Below, piece after piece: positions 52,182 to 61,233 of a stretch of DNA of 64,000 bases; position 1 is the stretch's first letter; every line of letters begins with the position of its first letter. Source of the stretch: Phycisphaerales bacterium. Its GTDB lineage: Bacteria; Planctomycetota; Phycisphaerae; Phycisphaerales; UBA1924. The position numbers were made by a program, and so were the translations under genes. The notes below the pieces were generated by a model that saw nothing but the letters and a program-made list of their open reading frames with translations, made no database searches and was not told the DNA's origin. The stretch is from assembly GCA_020846975.1 (NCBI GenBank), contig JADLCX010000050.1, positions 53,684 through 117,683 on the forward strand, given 5' to 3'.

Positions 52182-52733
52182 ATGCCCACGGCCATCGCCC
52201 TCATCCGCGGCATCAACGTCGGCGGCAAGAACATCCTGCCCATGGCCAGCCTCCGGGTTCTCTGCGAGCGGATCGGATTCGAGGATGTTCGAACCCACAT
52301 TCAAAGCGGGAACGTTGTCTTCCGAGTTGGAACGCGCGAGGTCGCCGCGGCGGCGGCTCGTCTGGAACAGATCATCGAAGCGGATCGCGGCTTCCGTCCC
52401 CGTGTCGTCGTGCGCTCGATCGAAGAGTGGGCCCGCGCGATCGAGGCCAACCCCTTCGCGGCCCGCCGCGGCGTCGAGCCCGGCAGGATGCTCATCATGT
52501 TCCTCGACGGCAAGCCGACACCCGCGGCCGCCAGGTCCCTCGCGGGTGTGAAGCGCGTCTCGGAAGAGCTGGAACTGATCGGGCGTGAGGTGCACCTGTA
52601 CTTCCCCGACGGTGTCGGCAAGTCCAAGCTCTCGCTGGCCGCGGTGGAGAAAGCCCTCGGTGCGGCTGGCACAGCGCGCAACTGGAACACGATCGTCAAG
52701 CTGCGTGAAATGGCCGAGCAACTCGGCGCATAG
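52182..52733 (+). CDS. DUF1697-family protein
   Basis: This 183-residue protein matches DUF1697: IALIRGINVGGKNILPMASL, then GFEDVRTHIQSGNVVFR and the C-terminal GRNWNTIVKL-type motif TARNWNTIVKLREMA. The family is small, cytoplasmic and of unknown function. It is divergent from thiC, and its ATG lies about 27 bases beyond the riboswitch. Confidence 0.92.
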   Translation: MPTAIALIRGINVGGKNILPMASLRVLCERIGFEDVRTHIQSGNVVFRVGTREVAAAAARLEQIIEADRGFRPRVVVRSIEEWARAIEANPFAARRGVEPGRMLIMFLDGKPTPAAARSLAGVKRVSEELELIGREVHLYFPDGVGKSKLSLAAVEKALGAAGTARNWNTIVKLREMAEQLGA

Positions 52734-52754
52734 CGGACCGCTCGCCCGCGGCGC

Positions 52755-53642
52755 TCACCACTCCCACCTCTCCCCTCGCGCCCGCAACATCAGCATCCGC
52801 AACTCCTGTTCGCGCCTGGCGCGATCCTGCGGGGTCTGCGGCCAATCGACCGACAGCCAGAGGCGCGAGGTCTGTTCCAGCATCCGCGGGTTGCCGATCC
52901 ACGAGGCCTCCTGCATCTGGTTGCGGAGCACGGCGGCGTAGTGCGTGGATCGGGCAAGGTCTCGCGGGCGCACGGCCATGTCGCCGATGCGCACGGCCAA
53001 CTGCTGGCGGAGGTCGAGATCGCCCGAGTAGAGCGCGGCGGCCTGGGCGCGCTCGAGAAGCTGGTTGCGGGCCTCGCCATCGGCGCCGGTCACGCGCGGC
53101 ACGAGTTCGACACAGACCATCAGCGCAACGGTCAGGCCCCGCGGGCCGTTCCCGATCGATGCATCCTCCTCGCGGCGGAGCGAACTCATGCGGTCGCGCA
53201 GGTCCCTGAGCACGCTCTCCATCGAAGCGACATCGGTCGCCTCGACCGCCCGGTTGATGAACGAGTAGACGCTGGTCGGATCGTCCGCGGCATCCTGACC
53301 GGCCTCCGAGAGCGTCGCGAGCAGGCGGAATCCGTCCTGGCTGCTCAGCCCGCCCGAGAGCACCGCGAGCATCGCCGGCGCGGCCTTCTGCACGACGGTC
53401 GCCGGCTTCTCGCGTCCGCCATCGGCAAAGCTCGCGACGACGGGCTTGCGGGGCGCGGCGGGCGACGGGCCGGGCGGAGCCGTGCCGCGTGGCGCGACGG
53501 GCCGGTCGCCCGTCGTCTCGCTTCCCGTTCGCGGACCCGGCCGGGATCCGTGTGCGCCGCGCACGGCTCCGGCGACCCACCACGAGGCAAGGCCGAGCGT
53601 AAGGACAGCGATGACGGTGGCCAGCACCAGACGGATGATCAA
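52755..53642 (-). CDS. Membrane-anchored hypothetical protein
   Basis: No family is recognised. I start the gene at a TTG at 53642 (with GGGAG about ten bases upstream), which makes residue 1 begin the membrane helix IIRLVLATVIAVLTLGLASW. Upstream in-frame sequence runs into an inverted repeat. The body has a Pro/Gly-rich linker (about 35-75) and a helical region with QDGFRLLATLSEAGQDAADD and YSGDLDLRQQLAVRIGDMAV. The protein is 295 residues. It ends 21 bases from the convergent DUF1697 gene. Confidence 0.72.
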   Translation of the reverse strand: MIIRLVLATVIAVLTLGLASWWVAGAVRGAHGSRPGPRTGSETTGDRPVAPRGTAPPGPSPAAPRKPVVASFADGGREKPATVVQKAAPAMLAVLSGGLSSQDGFRLLATLSEAGQDAADDPTSVYSFINRAVEATDVASMESVLRDLRDRMSSLRREEDASIGNGPRGLTVALMVCVELVPRVTGADGEARNQLLERAQAAALYSGDLDLRQQLAVRIGDMAVRPRDLARSTHYAAVLRNQMQEASWIGNPRMLEQTSRLWLSVDWPQTPQDRARREQELRMLMLRARGERWEW

Positions 53643-53707
53643 GGCGTGCTCCCTCGCAAGTGTAGTCGTTGGCGAGATTGCGGCTGCCGAAACCACCTTC
53701 CGAAGGG

Positions 53708-53774
53708 TGTAGTCCAAGTTTGTGGAGGCAAGAACTGGGGGTGGGGTACCCAGTCACCACAAACCTGGACTGCA
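53708..53774. repeat. Inverted-repeat element (TCCAAGTTTGTGG ... CCACAAACCTGGAC), copy A
   Basis: TGTAGTCCAAGTTTGTGG (53708-53725) pairs with CCACAAACCTGGACTGCA (53757-53774), with two G-U-type mismatches. The centre contains ACTGGG/CCCAGT around GGGGTACC. The same ends occur in copy B at 41165-41297. Confidence 0.82.
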
Positions 53775-54132
53775 CCCCTTCCGAACCGCACGAAACCCGG
53801 CATTGAGCGACCACGACTCCCGGCCGCGAACGCTCGGAACCGTGCCGACGTCCACCTACTGCACCGGGCAGAGGCTGAGCACCGGGCACGGGGTGGAGTT
53901 CCAAATCTCCGCTGACCGCGCGAGCGCGGCGCGGCGCCCGACCGAGGGCGACCCGGCTCCGAGCCCACGCCCCGCGGCTTAGCGGACGTTCCCAAGCGTC
54001 GGCCTCGCGCCATGCGACAAACTCCGTGCGGGGTGCGGCGAGTTCCATGCAGCCCGGCGCGACGAAGGACGATGCGCCATCGATCCGTGGGCGCGGATTC
54101 GGCCGCGCCGCGGAGCAAAGGAGGCTTCCGGC
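53775..54132. other. Gene-free interval
   Basis: This stretch of about 360 bases between the inverted repeat and the next gene holds no gene, RNA or repeat that I can support. It contains only weak local CG-rich stems. Confidence 0.55.
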
Positions 54133-54969
54133 ATGTCGCTCGCTCGAGGTACGGCGTTCAGTTTCGGGTGCGCTCTGGTCGGCACGGCGGTGTGGGCGGG
54201 CATCTCGCTCGCGACCGACATGCGGCTCGGGCTTCTCGCGATCGTCGTCGGCGGTCTCGCCGGGTTCGGCATGGCGATGGGCTGTCGCGGCAAGGGCGGC
54301 GTGGGCGCCGGAGTTCTCGCCGCGTGCATGTGCCTGGTGGCGGTGTTTGTGGGGCGCGGCGTGGTCGCGGGCGTGAACTCGGCCAGATGGGTGGCCGAGA
54401 ACGCGCCGCAGGCCGAGCAGGTGTGCATCCACGAGATCGCCAATCAGGTGTACGACGAGTTCGAGGCCACGGGCAAGCCGATGACCGAGACCGACGACGA
54501 GTTCCCGCCGGAGGTGATGGCCACGGCGCAGCGGCAGTGGAACGCGCTGCCGACCGAGGAGCAGCAACTCCGCCTGAACGCGGCGCACGACGAACTCGAG
54601 ACCGGCAAGAGCGCGGCGACCGGCGTGCTGACGGTCGTGATGCTGGTGGTGGATTTCGGCCTGTTCGGGTTCGTGTTCCTCGCGCTGGCGATGGCCACGG
54701 CGTACAAGGGCGGCTCGGTCCGCGCCGTCAAGACCGAGGACGGGTGGCAGGTCGCCGACGAGGAGCCCGCGCCCCTTCAGCAGCCCGCATCGGAGCTCTC
54801 CGGGATGCCTCGCGGGTTCCCGACGGGTTCTTCGGTGCAGGATGAAGACCCGTTGGAGCGTCTGAAGAGGATGCGGAGCAAGGCCGCGGAAACGGCCCCG
54901 GCCGGGAGCAGCGCGAGCGAGGGGCCGGGCGAGGCGGGCGAGCAGGACGGGCAGCGTCGGGCGGCCTGA
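54133..54969 (+). CDS. Multi-pass membrane protein of unknown function
   Basis: This 278-residue protein has three N-terminal membrane helices (AFSFGCALVGTAVWAGISL, LGLLAIVVGGLAGFGMAMG and AGVLAACMCLVAVFVG), a soluble central region (HEIANQVYDEFEATGKPMTE, QWNALPTEEQQLRLN), a further helix (LTVVMLVVDFGLFGFVFLAL) and a polar C-terminal tail. CRGKGG between helices 2 and 3 is positively charged. No family is recognised. The ATG follows GGAGGCTTCCGGC at a reasonable distance. It is followed by an MFS transporter gene after 60 bases. Confidence 0.8.
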   Translation: MSLARGTAFSFGCALVGTAVWAGISLATDMRLGLLAIVVGGLAGFGMAMGCRGKGGVGAGVLAACMCLVAVFVGRGVVAGVNSARWVAENAPQAEQVCIHEIANQVYDEFEATGKPMTETDDEFPPEVMATAQRQWNALPTEEQQLRLNAAHDELETGKSAATGVLTVVMLVVDFGLFGFVFLALAMATAYKGGSVRAVKTEDGWQVADEEPAPLQQPASELSGMPRGFPTGSSVQDEDPLERLKRMRSKAAETAPAGSSASEGPGEAGEQDGQRRAA

Positions 54970-55029
54970 TCGAGCCGAGTTCCGGGTGTTCGCCACGGGG
55001 CGGGCGTTGGCGGCTATGCTGGACCCGCC

Positions 55030-56421
55030 ATGCGCCGCCGCGCCCCGAGCCTGATCTTCGTTTTCATCACCCTGCTGCTGGATGTGCTGGGCTTCGGCCT
55101 GCTGATCCCGGTCAGCCCGCGTCTGATCGCGTACGTGCAGGGGCTGCCCATGGAGGGGGCCGAGCACGACGCCTCGACCGCCGTCGGGCTGCTCATGGCG
55201 ACGTTCGCGGCGATGCAGTTCATCTTCTCGCCGATCATGGGCTCGCTGTCGGACCGCTTCGGTCGCCGCCCGGTGCTGCTGATCGCGCTGCTGGGCTCGG
55301 CGCTGGACTACTTCGTCGCGGCGGCGGTGCCGGGGCTGTGGGTGCTGTTCATCACCCGCGCCCTCAACGGCGTGTCGGGGGCGACGGTCTCGGTCTGCAG
55401 CGCGTACATCGCCGATGTAACGCCGCCCGAGAAGCGGGCCGCGGGCTACGGGATCATCGGTGCGGCGTTCGGGATGGGGTTTGTCTTCGGCCCGCTGGTG
55501 GGCGGCGTGCTGGGCGATGACAAGCTTGCGCTGCCGCTGATCGGGCACGGCCACGTCACCTACCCGTACATCGCGGCGGGCGTGCTCACGCTGGGCAACT
55601 TCCTGTTCGGGCTGCTGGTCATGCCCGAGTCGCTGCCGCGCGAGCATCGGCGGCCTTTCTCGTGGTCCAAGGCGAACCCGTTGGGCGCGATCAAGTGGTT
55701 GACACGCCACCCGGTCGTGCTCACGCTGGCGGTCTCGCTGCTGCTGCTCAACATCGCGCAGTTCGGGCTGCACTCGACGTGGGTGCTGTCGATGACGGCG
55801 CGGTTCAACTGGAGCACCACGCAGGTCGGGTGGTCGATGTTCGTCGTGGGGATCTCGGCGGCCATCGTGCAGGGCGGCCTGGCCCGCAAGATCATCCCGA
55901 AGTTCGGCGAGCGCGCGTGCCTGCTGTTCGGGATCGTGCTCGGGATCGCGGCGTTCTGCGCCTACGGCCTGGCCACGCATGGGTGGATGATCTACCTGTT
56001 CATCGCGATCGCGTCGCTGGGCGGTGTCGCGGGGCCCGCGGTGCAGGCGATCACCTCGAAGGCCGTCGGCCCGACCGAGCAGGGGCTGCTGCAGGGCGCG
56101 CTCGGGAGCCTGGGCAGCGTCGCGGGCGTGGCCGGGCCGGTCATCGCGACCGCGGCGTTCCGCGCGGCCACACCCGGCAAGCCGCCGTTCGCGTTCCCCG
56201 GCGCATCCGCGCCGTTCTTCACGGGTGCGGTGCTGATGCTGCTCGCGCTGGCGCCGATCGCGGTGGTGTGGAGGCGCATGCCGCGAACGGTGGCCGAGAG
56301 GCCGGATGAATCGGAGACCGGCTCGGACGTGCCGGAAACCGCCGAACTCGGTGCGCCGCTCGCAACGTCGGCGTTCGGCGAGAAGGCCCGCGATGCGACG
56401 GGCGATCACCGCGAGGACTAG
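55030..56421 (+). CDS. TetA-like major facilitator superfamily transporter
   Basis: This 463-residue protein has about 12 membrane helices. The N-terminal LLLDVLGFGLLIPVSPRLIA and the loop GSLSDRFGRRPVLLIALLGS are characteristic of the TetA/TCR subfamily of drug:H+ antiporters. SGATVSVCSAYIADVTPPEK and RAAGYGIIGAAFGMGFVFGP also fit. The substrate is not predictable; TetA-like proteins also occur in planctomycetes without known resistance. The C-terminal tail is acidic and Ala/Glu-rich. Confidence 0.92.
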   Translation: MRRRAPSLIFVFITLLLDVLGFGLLIPVSPRLIAYVQGLPMEGAEHDASTAVGLLMATFAAMQFIFSPIMGSLSDRFGRRPVLLIALLGSALDYFVAAAVPGLWVLFITRALNGVSGATVSVCSAYIADVTPPEKRAAGYGIIGAAFGMGFVFGPLVGGVLGDDKLALPLIGHGHVTYPYIAAGVLTLGNFLFGLLVMPESLPREHRRPFSWSKANPLGAIKWLTRHPVVLTLAVSLLLLNIAQFGLHSTWVLSMTARFNWSTTQVGWSMFVVGISAAIVQGGLARKIIPKFGERACLLFGIVLGIAAFCAYGLATHGWMIYLFIAIASLGGVAGPAVQAITSKAVGPTEQGLLQGALGSLGSVAGVAGPVIATAAFRAATPGKPPFAFPGASAPFFTGAVLMLLALAPIAVVWRRMPRTVAERPDESETGSDVPETAELGAPLATSAFGEKARDATGDHRED

Positions 56422-56554
56422 ACCGAACGGACATCGCACAAATCGCCGCGCGTTGAACCGGGACTTCACACACGCGAACAAAAACGCGAGAATCCGCGCG
56501 GATGGGCACACCCGATCGCTTCGGCGGTGTCTCATAGGCAAAGGAGCCTCACGC

Positions 56555-57640
56555 ATGTCCAGTTTCCCTCTCTCTCGCCTGTCCGTGGCCGCCGTTCTCG
56601 CGGCGGCGGCGTTCGCCCAGTGCTCGTTTGGTCAGGGACAACCGGCCGCGCCGGAGAGGTTCCCCGGGCTTGGCGAGATCGCCTTCCCTCGCGGCGATCT
56701 GGACCCGACCAACGCGGCGCTGCTCTACTACAAAGTCTGGATCGACCCGGTGTTCAGGGAGTTGAAGGACCCCTGCGGCGAGCAGCTCAACGCGACGGAC
56801 CCCAACTGGAAGCCCGATGCCGCGCTGAGCAAGCAGCTCCGCGAGCACCAGGGGTACATCGCGGTGATGCTCCGTGCGACCCAGGCTCCGGCGTGTGACT
56901 TCGGGATCGAGTGGTCGCAGGGCATCGGCGCGATGCTGCCGCACCTGGGCTACCTGCGCGGTTCGGCGCGGATCCTTGCCTGCGATGCGCGCCGGTGCAT
57001 CGCCGAGGGCAGGTTCGATGACGCCTCGGAGCGCATCGCGGCGATCTACCGGATGTCCCGGCACGTTTCGGGCGACGGCGTGCTGATCTCGGGCCTGGTC
57101 TCGGTCGCGATCGCGGGCGTGGCCAACAACCTGACCTATGGGCAGATGTCGGGCACGAGCATGACGGTCGCGGGCAAGGAACTGATCCTGAGGGAGGCGC
57201 GTCGAACGCTGCAACCCGACGCGTTCGGCGTCAAGCACGGGATCGACGGCGAGCGGCGCTGGACCTCGGATTGGTTGCGGGGCTTCGCCAAGGGGCCGAA
57301 GGCCGGCGCGATGATCGCGGCCCAGATCCTTCCTCTGGCCTCGCCCGACGAGGATGCGACCGTGGCCGACGCCATCCGCAAGATGACCGAGAGCGAAGTC
57401 GGGGCCGACCTTGACAAGGGCGCCGGGTTCTACACGGATGTGCTGGCCGCCTGGGACCGCGACGACACCAAGGATCGTCTCAAGGAGATCGAGGCCGCGA
57501 TGGAGCGCGGCGACTACGGGGTCATCGCCAAGGTGCTCTGCCCGGCGTTGAACAAGGCTCACAGGAGCGACGAGAAGGCCCGCGCCGAGCAGGATGCGCT
57601 CGTGAAGAAACTGGAAGGACACATCGCCCTGAGCCGCTGA
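56555..57640 (+). CDS. Secreted hypothetical protein
   Basis: This 361-residue protein has a Sec signal peptide (LSVAAVLAAAAFAQCSFGQ) and an all-helical, charged mature region. Blocks include LDPTNAALLYYKVWIDPVF, HLGYLRGSARILACDARRCI and DASERIAAIYRMSRHVSGDG. AGGAG lies eight bases upstream of the chosen ATG. This style occurs in planctomycete proteins of unknown function. The sigma-factor gene starts 15 bases downstream, so they could be co-transcribed. Confidence 0.78.
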   Translation: MSSFPLSRLSVAAVLAAAAFAQCSFGQGQPAAPERFPGLGEIAFPRGDLDPTNAALLYYKVWIDPVFRELKDPCGEQLNATDPNWKPDAALSKQLREHQGYIAVMLRATQAPACDFGIEWSQGIGAMLPHLGYLRGSARILACDARRCIAEGRFDDASERIAAIYRMSRHVSGDGVLISGLVSVAIAGVANNLTYGQMSGTSMTVAGKELILREARRTLQPDAFGVKHGIDGERRWTSDWLRGFAKGPKAGAMIAAQILPLASPDEDATVADAIRKMTESEVGADLDKGAGFYTDVLAAWDRDDTKDRLKEIEAAMERGDYGVIAKVLCPALNKAHRSDEKARAEQDALVKKLEGHIALSR

Positions 57641-57655
57641 GCGGCGGTCGATCGC

Positions 57656-58249
57656 ATGGCCGGCACCCGCGCCAACCAACTCCTGCTCGACACGCACCGC
57701 GGCGATCACGACGCCGCGGCGGCGTTGTTCCGGGAGTTCTCGCCGCGGATGCTGGCCTATGCGCGGGCGTTTGTGCGCGGCGACACGCGCGGCGGCGCGG
57801 CGGAGGATGCCGTGCAGCAGGCGTTCGTGCAGGTGCTCACGACCAGGCCCGAGGTCCTCGCGGCGGTCGAGGACACGCTGGGGTGGCTGATCCGTCTGAC
57901 GCGCAACGCCGCGCTCAACACCCTGCGGACCCACAAGAGGTCCACCCTCCGCGAGAAGATGCGGGCCGGACTGGCGCGACGGAACGGCTCGCACGGCGCG
58001 ATCGGGCCGCGGGACGAACTGGTGAACGCGCTGTCCGGGCTTGCGGATGAGCACCGCGAACTGCTGCTGCTGCGGCATATCGCCGGGCTGAGCTTCGAGC
58101 AGATGGCGTACTCGCTCGGCGAGAATCGGAATACCGTGGCGGCGAGGTACCGCACCGCGCTGGGCGTCCTTCGCGCGGCCATGCCCGAAGGCTCGCCCGA
58201 GCGGTTCGACGGCCGCATGGTTCGACACATGGAGGTCCATCATGAGTAA
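57656..58249 (+). CDS. ECF-type RNA polymerase sigma factor
   Basis: This 197-residue protein has region 2 (GGAAEDAVQQAFVQVLTTRP, DTLGWLIRLTRNAALNTLR) and region 4 with a helix-turn-helix (IAGLSFEQMAYSLGENRNTV, AARYRTALGVL). It directs RNA polymerase to specific promoters. The next gene starts eight bases before its stop, so it is translationally coupled to a probable anti-sigma factor. Confidence 0.93.
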   Translation: MAGTRANQLLLDTHRGDHDAAAALFREFSPRMLAYARAFVRGDTRGGAAEDAVQQAFVQVLTTRPEVLAAVEDTLGWLIRLTRNAALNTLRTHKRSTLREKMRAGLARRNGSHGAIGPRDELVNALSGLADEHRELLLLRHIAGLSFEQMAYSLGENRNTVAARYRTALGVLRAAMPEGSPERFDGRMVRHMEVHHE

Positions 58250-58763
58250 CCACCTCCCAGACCCCGCTTCGCGGCAGCCCGTGTCGCTCGGCGAGGAATC
58301 GCTGGCGGAACGTCTCGATGAACTCGGGCGCGAGTTGGCGGTGGCGGAGATCGAGTCGGGCGCGGCGACGGCGCGGGCGACGGAGGGCGCGTTCATGCAG
58401 GCCGTCGAGCGTCGCGCGCAGTTCCGGTCATGGTCCCGGGTCGCGCCGAGGCTCGGCGTGGCCGCGGCCGCGGCCGCGGCGGTGGCGATCACCGCCGGGT
58501 ACCTGGTTGTCGCTTCGCGGACTTCCACCACGCACCTCCCCGACCCTCCGATCGCTTCAGGCAGCACCGAACCGATGGCTCCGACGCTCGCCAACCTGCG
58601 CAAGTTGAATCAGGATGTTTCCTCGCCGGACCAACTGAAACTGACGACCGGCGCGGGCGCGAAGCCGGACGGATCATCCGCCGCCGCCGACCCCGGACGG
58701 GCCGCGACGCCGATCGATGCTCGCGCATCGGATCGGATCGACGCGATCACGGGGGGGAAATAA
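58242..58763 (+). CDS. Probable anti-sigma factor (single-pass membrane protein)
   Basis: This 173-residue protein has an N-terminal cytoplasmic helical domain (EESLAERLDELGRELAVAEI), one membrane helix (LGVAAAAAAAVAITAGYLVV) and a Ser/Thr/Pro-rich outer part. No zinc motif is visible. The overlap with the ECF sigma gene and this topology are typical of anti-sigma proteins that hold sigma at the membrane until a signal arrives. The 3' end overlaps the convergent amylase gene by 17 bases. Confidence 0.72.
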   Translation: MSNHLPDPASRQPVSLGEESLAERLDELGRELAVAEIESGAATARATEGAFMQAVERRAQFRSWSRVAPRLGVAAAAAAAVAITAGYLVVASRTSTTHLPDPPIASGSTEPMAPTLANLRKLNQDVSSPDQLKLTTGAGAKPDGSSAAADPGRAATPIDARASDRIDAITGGK

Positions 58764-60474
58764 ACTCGATGACGGCGCAGTGATGCGGCGTGAGCGGGTC
58801 GATGGGCCGCCAGGCCGTGAAGGCGCCTTGGTCGTCGAGCCTGGGCTTGGCGATTGCGCCCTCGCCGCCGAAGAGGAATCGGAGGCCCCCCTTCTCGCTC
58901 AGAAGTGACGCGTCGAGGCGCAGCCCGTACTCCTCCACGGGTTTGGCGGTCAGGTTGATGACCACCAGCACGATCTTGCCCTGGTCGGACCGCATGAACG
59001 CGTACACGCTCTTGCTGCCGGCGTCGATGGACGTGTAGTCGCCGTGAGAGAGCGCGGGGTGTGAGTTCCGCAGCGCGATCAGATTGCGGTAGAGCGAGAG
59101 GAGCGAGGTCTTGTCGTTCGTCTCCGCCGCGACGTTCACAGTCTCGGCTCCCCTGTTCACGGCTCGCCACGGCCTGATCGTGCTGAAGCCCGCGTTGGGC
59201 TCGGCGGACCACGGCATGGGTGTGCGGATGTCGGGGTCGGGCTTGTCGCCGGTCATGCCGATCTCTTCACCGTAGTAGAGGAAGGGCACACCCGGGCTGG
59301 TGAGGAGCATCGCGGCGGCGACTCGGGCGGCCCCCCTCGCGTCGGCATTGCCCTTGAGTTGGGTCATGATGCGGGGCTGGTCGTGGTTGGTGAGGAACGT
59401 GGCGTACTGGTTGGGCGGGTACCACTTCAGCACCTTCTCCTGAGCGTTACGGACGCGCGTCGCATCGCCCGCCTTCACCGAATCGACCATCGCCTGTGCC
59501 AACTCGAACTCGAAAGCGAGGTCCATCTGGTCGCCAACGTAACTGGACGCGACCTCGGTCGAGGCCCAGATCTCGCCGACGCACATGGCCTGGGGGTTGA
59601 TGGACTTGTAGTGCGAGCGGAAGCCCTTGAGCCAGTCGTGCGTGGCGAGCGTGTTGTCCTGCCGGCGGCCATCCTCGATGAGGTGACGCACGGCGTCGAG
59701 GCGGTAGCCGTCGAGGGCGTAGTCGGCGAGCCAGGAGCGCGTGACATCGAGCATCATGTCGCTCGCGCCCCCCCCTTTGCTGCGGAAGTTGAGGTCGGGC
59801 ATGTCGGAGCCGAAGAGGCCGTAGTAGAAGCGGCTCGGGCTTCCGGCCCGAGTGTCTTGATGCCACACGGTCTGGTTCCACGGCCCCTTGTAGCCCGGGT
59901 TCGCCTCGGTCCAGACATACCACTCATGCTCCGGCGCATCCGTCTGCTTCGACGCGATGAACGCCGGGTGCCGGCTCGATGTGTGGTTCATCACCAGATC
60001 GATGATCACCTTGATGCCGCGCTTGTGGCATTCGGCGATCAGGCGCTTGAAGTCGTCGTTGGTCCCGTAGTCCTGCTCGATCGTTCGGTAATCGACGATG
60101 TCGTAGCCGTGGTAACTGGGCGACTGCATGACGGGCATGAGCCAGAGGCCGCCGATGCCGAGGTCGGTGTCGGTCTTGGGGTCGCCATCGTTCAGGTAGT
60201 CGAGCCTGTCGATCAACCCCTGCAGGTCGCCGATGCCGTCGTTGGCCTTGGGCCCGGAGCGGGAATCGAAGAAACTGCGGACAAAGACCTCGTAGAAGAC
60301 GACGTCGTTCCACCACCCCACGCGGCCGGGGCCGGTCACGTGCCCTTGGGCATCGCGCTCGCGGGGCGGTTGGTAGGCGGGCGTGGCGGGCGACTTCTCC
60401 GTGGTGGCTTGGCCGAACGCGGATGCACTGACCACCAGCACGGCGGAAAACGGGAAGGTGAAGCGACTGAGCAT
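58747..60474 (-). CDS. Secreted GH13 alpha-amylase
   Basis: This 575-residue protein has a signal peptide (FTFPFSAVLVVSASAFGQ) and a GH13 barrel. FYEVFVRSFFDS, VIIDLVMNHTSSRHP (region I), DGYRLDAVRHLIED (region II with the nucleophile Asp), MCVGEIWAST (acid/base Glu) and FLTNHDQPRI (third Asp) are present. The ATG at 60474 has AGGGGG upstream; the long in-frame start at 60597 lies in non-coding DNA. It hydrolyses alpha-1,4-glucans outside the cytoplasm. The inverted repeat at 60577 lies upstream, and the regulator gene at 60631 is the nearest transcription factor. Confidence 0.95.
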   Translation of the reverse strand: MLSRFTFPFSAVLVVSASAFGQATTEKSPATPAYQPPRERDAQGHVTGPGRVGWWNDVVFYEVFVRSFFDSRSGPKANDGIGDLQGLIDRLDYLNDGDPKTDTDLGIGGLWLMPVMQSPSYHGYDIVDYRTIEQDYGTNDDFKRLIAECHKRGIKVIIDLVMNHTSSRHPAFIASKQTDAPEHEWYVWTEANPGYKGPWNQTVWHQDTRAGSPSRFYYGLFGSDMPDLNFRSKGGGASDMMLDVTRSWLADYALDGYRLDAVRHLIEDGRRQDNTLATHDWLKGFRSHYKSINPQAMCVGEIWASTEVASSYVGDQMDLAFEFELAQAMVDSVKAGDATRVRNAQEKVLKWYPPNQYATFLTNHDQPRIMTQLKGNADARGAARVAAAMLLTSPGVPFLYYGEEIGMTGDKPDPDIRTPMPWSAEPNAGFSTIRPWRAVNRGAETVNVAAETNDKTSLLSLYRNLIALRNSHPALSHGDYTSIDAGSKSVYAFMRSDQGKIVLVVINLTAKPVEEYGLRLDASLLSEKGGLRFLFGGEGAIAKPRLDDQGAFTAWRPIDPLTPHHCAVIEFISPP

Positions 60475-60576
60475 GAGCGACCCCCTTCGACGCTGGGCGG
60501 ACCATCCGCACAGACAGCGAACTTTACCGCGCCAGACTGCCGCGTGCAAGCGATTTGTCTGTATTTTGTATGGATG

Positions 60577-60607
60577 TTCTAACCCATTGACAGGCAAAGG
60601 GTTAGAA
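60577..60607. promoter_or_regulatory. Inverted repeat upstream of the amylase gene
   Basis: TTCTAACCC (60577-60585) pairs perfectly with GGGTTAGAA (60599-60607) around 13 bases. It lies about 100 bases upstream of the amylase ATG and 24 bases past the end of the regulator gene. It could be an operator or a weak terminator; no T tract follows. A LacI-type half-match (TGCAAGCGATTTGT) lies at 60545-60558. Confidence 0.5.
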
Positions 60608-60630
60608 TGTGGGCAGTTGCCAACGGACGA

Positions 60631-61206
60631 TCAGATCCGCTCAAGATGGGCGGTAATGGTCCCTGCGACGGCCGCGGGGCGGTAGGCGGTGCCGACCGGG
60701 AAGGCATCGACAACCTCGCGCTCAACGAGTTCGGCCGCGCAAAGGCTCTTGAGGGAGATGGCCAGGGCACGGGCGGTGACACCTTCAAGAGCCTCGGCAA
60801 CGGTGGTGAATCGGGCGGGCTCGAGTCGATCGACCACTTGGAGGACCGGCAGCGACCAGCGTCGGAGGCCGAGCGGCCGGATTCGCAGCTTCTCCAGCGC
60901 GCTATCGACGGCTTCGCACGCCGGAGAGAGGCGCTCGCCGCGTCGTGTGAGGATGTACTCCGGCCTCAGCGGGTGGCCGTATCCGGAGTTGCGTTGGACG
61001 AAGCCGACTTCGATGAGGTGGTCGAGCGATTGGCGGACGGCGGCCTGATTGACGTTGAGGCGGTGGCAGAGCGTGACGAAGCGGGTCCCGCCCTGCCAGC
61101 CCGAGACCTGCTCGGCGCGATGGAACTCGGCGAGGATGGGCAAGGCCCATCGACGGCGGCAGAGGGCGAGGAGCCGGGGGGATGGCACGAATGTGGAACC
61201 AGCCAT
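60631..61206 (-). CDS. Double winged-helix (HxlR-like) transcription regulator
   Basis: This 191-residue protein consists of two HxlR-like winged-helix domains in tandem. Domain 1 is LLALCRRRWALPILAEF to RPEYILTRRGERLSPAC, and domain 2 is LGLRRWSLPVLQVVDRLEPA to YRPAAVAG. Each has the RRW..PIL / R.. pattern and a wing. I prefer the ATG at 61206 over 61212, since a TATACT -10 element (61222-61217) ends only about ten bases before it, implying a nearly leaderless transcript. It is divergent from the VOC gene, and the palindrome between their promoters may be its operator. Confidence 0.85.
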   Translation of the reverse strand: MAGSTFVPSPRLLALCRRRWALPILAEFHRAEQVSGWQGGTRFVTLCHRLNVNQAAVRQSLDHLIEVGFVQRNSGYGHPLRPEYILTRRGERLSPACEAVDSALEKLRIRPLGLRRWSLPVLQVVDRLEPARFTTVAEALEGVTARALAISLKSLCAAELVEREVVDAFPVGTAYRPAAVAGTITAHLERI

Positions 61207-61233
61207 TGACATAGAAAGTATAGTCGGTACACT
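61206..61233 (+). promoter_or_regulatory. Sigma-70 promoter of the VOC gene
   Basis: TTGACA (61206-61211) and TACACT (61228-61233) are separated by 16 bases. This promoter points right toward the VOC gene at 61306. Confidence 0.65.

Noticed and set aside
52696..56556. 1286-codon minus-strand frame
   Set aside because: Covers a convergent and two plus-strand membrane-protein genes with clear features; its own translation is Arg/Gln/Ala-rich without domains.
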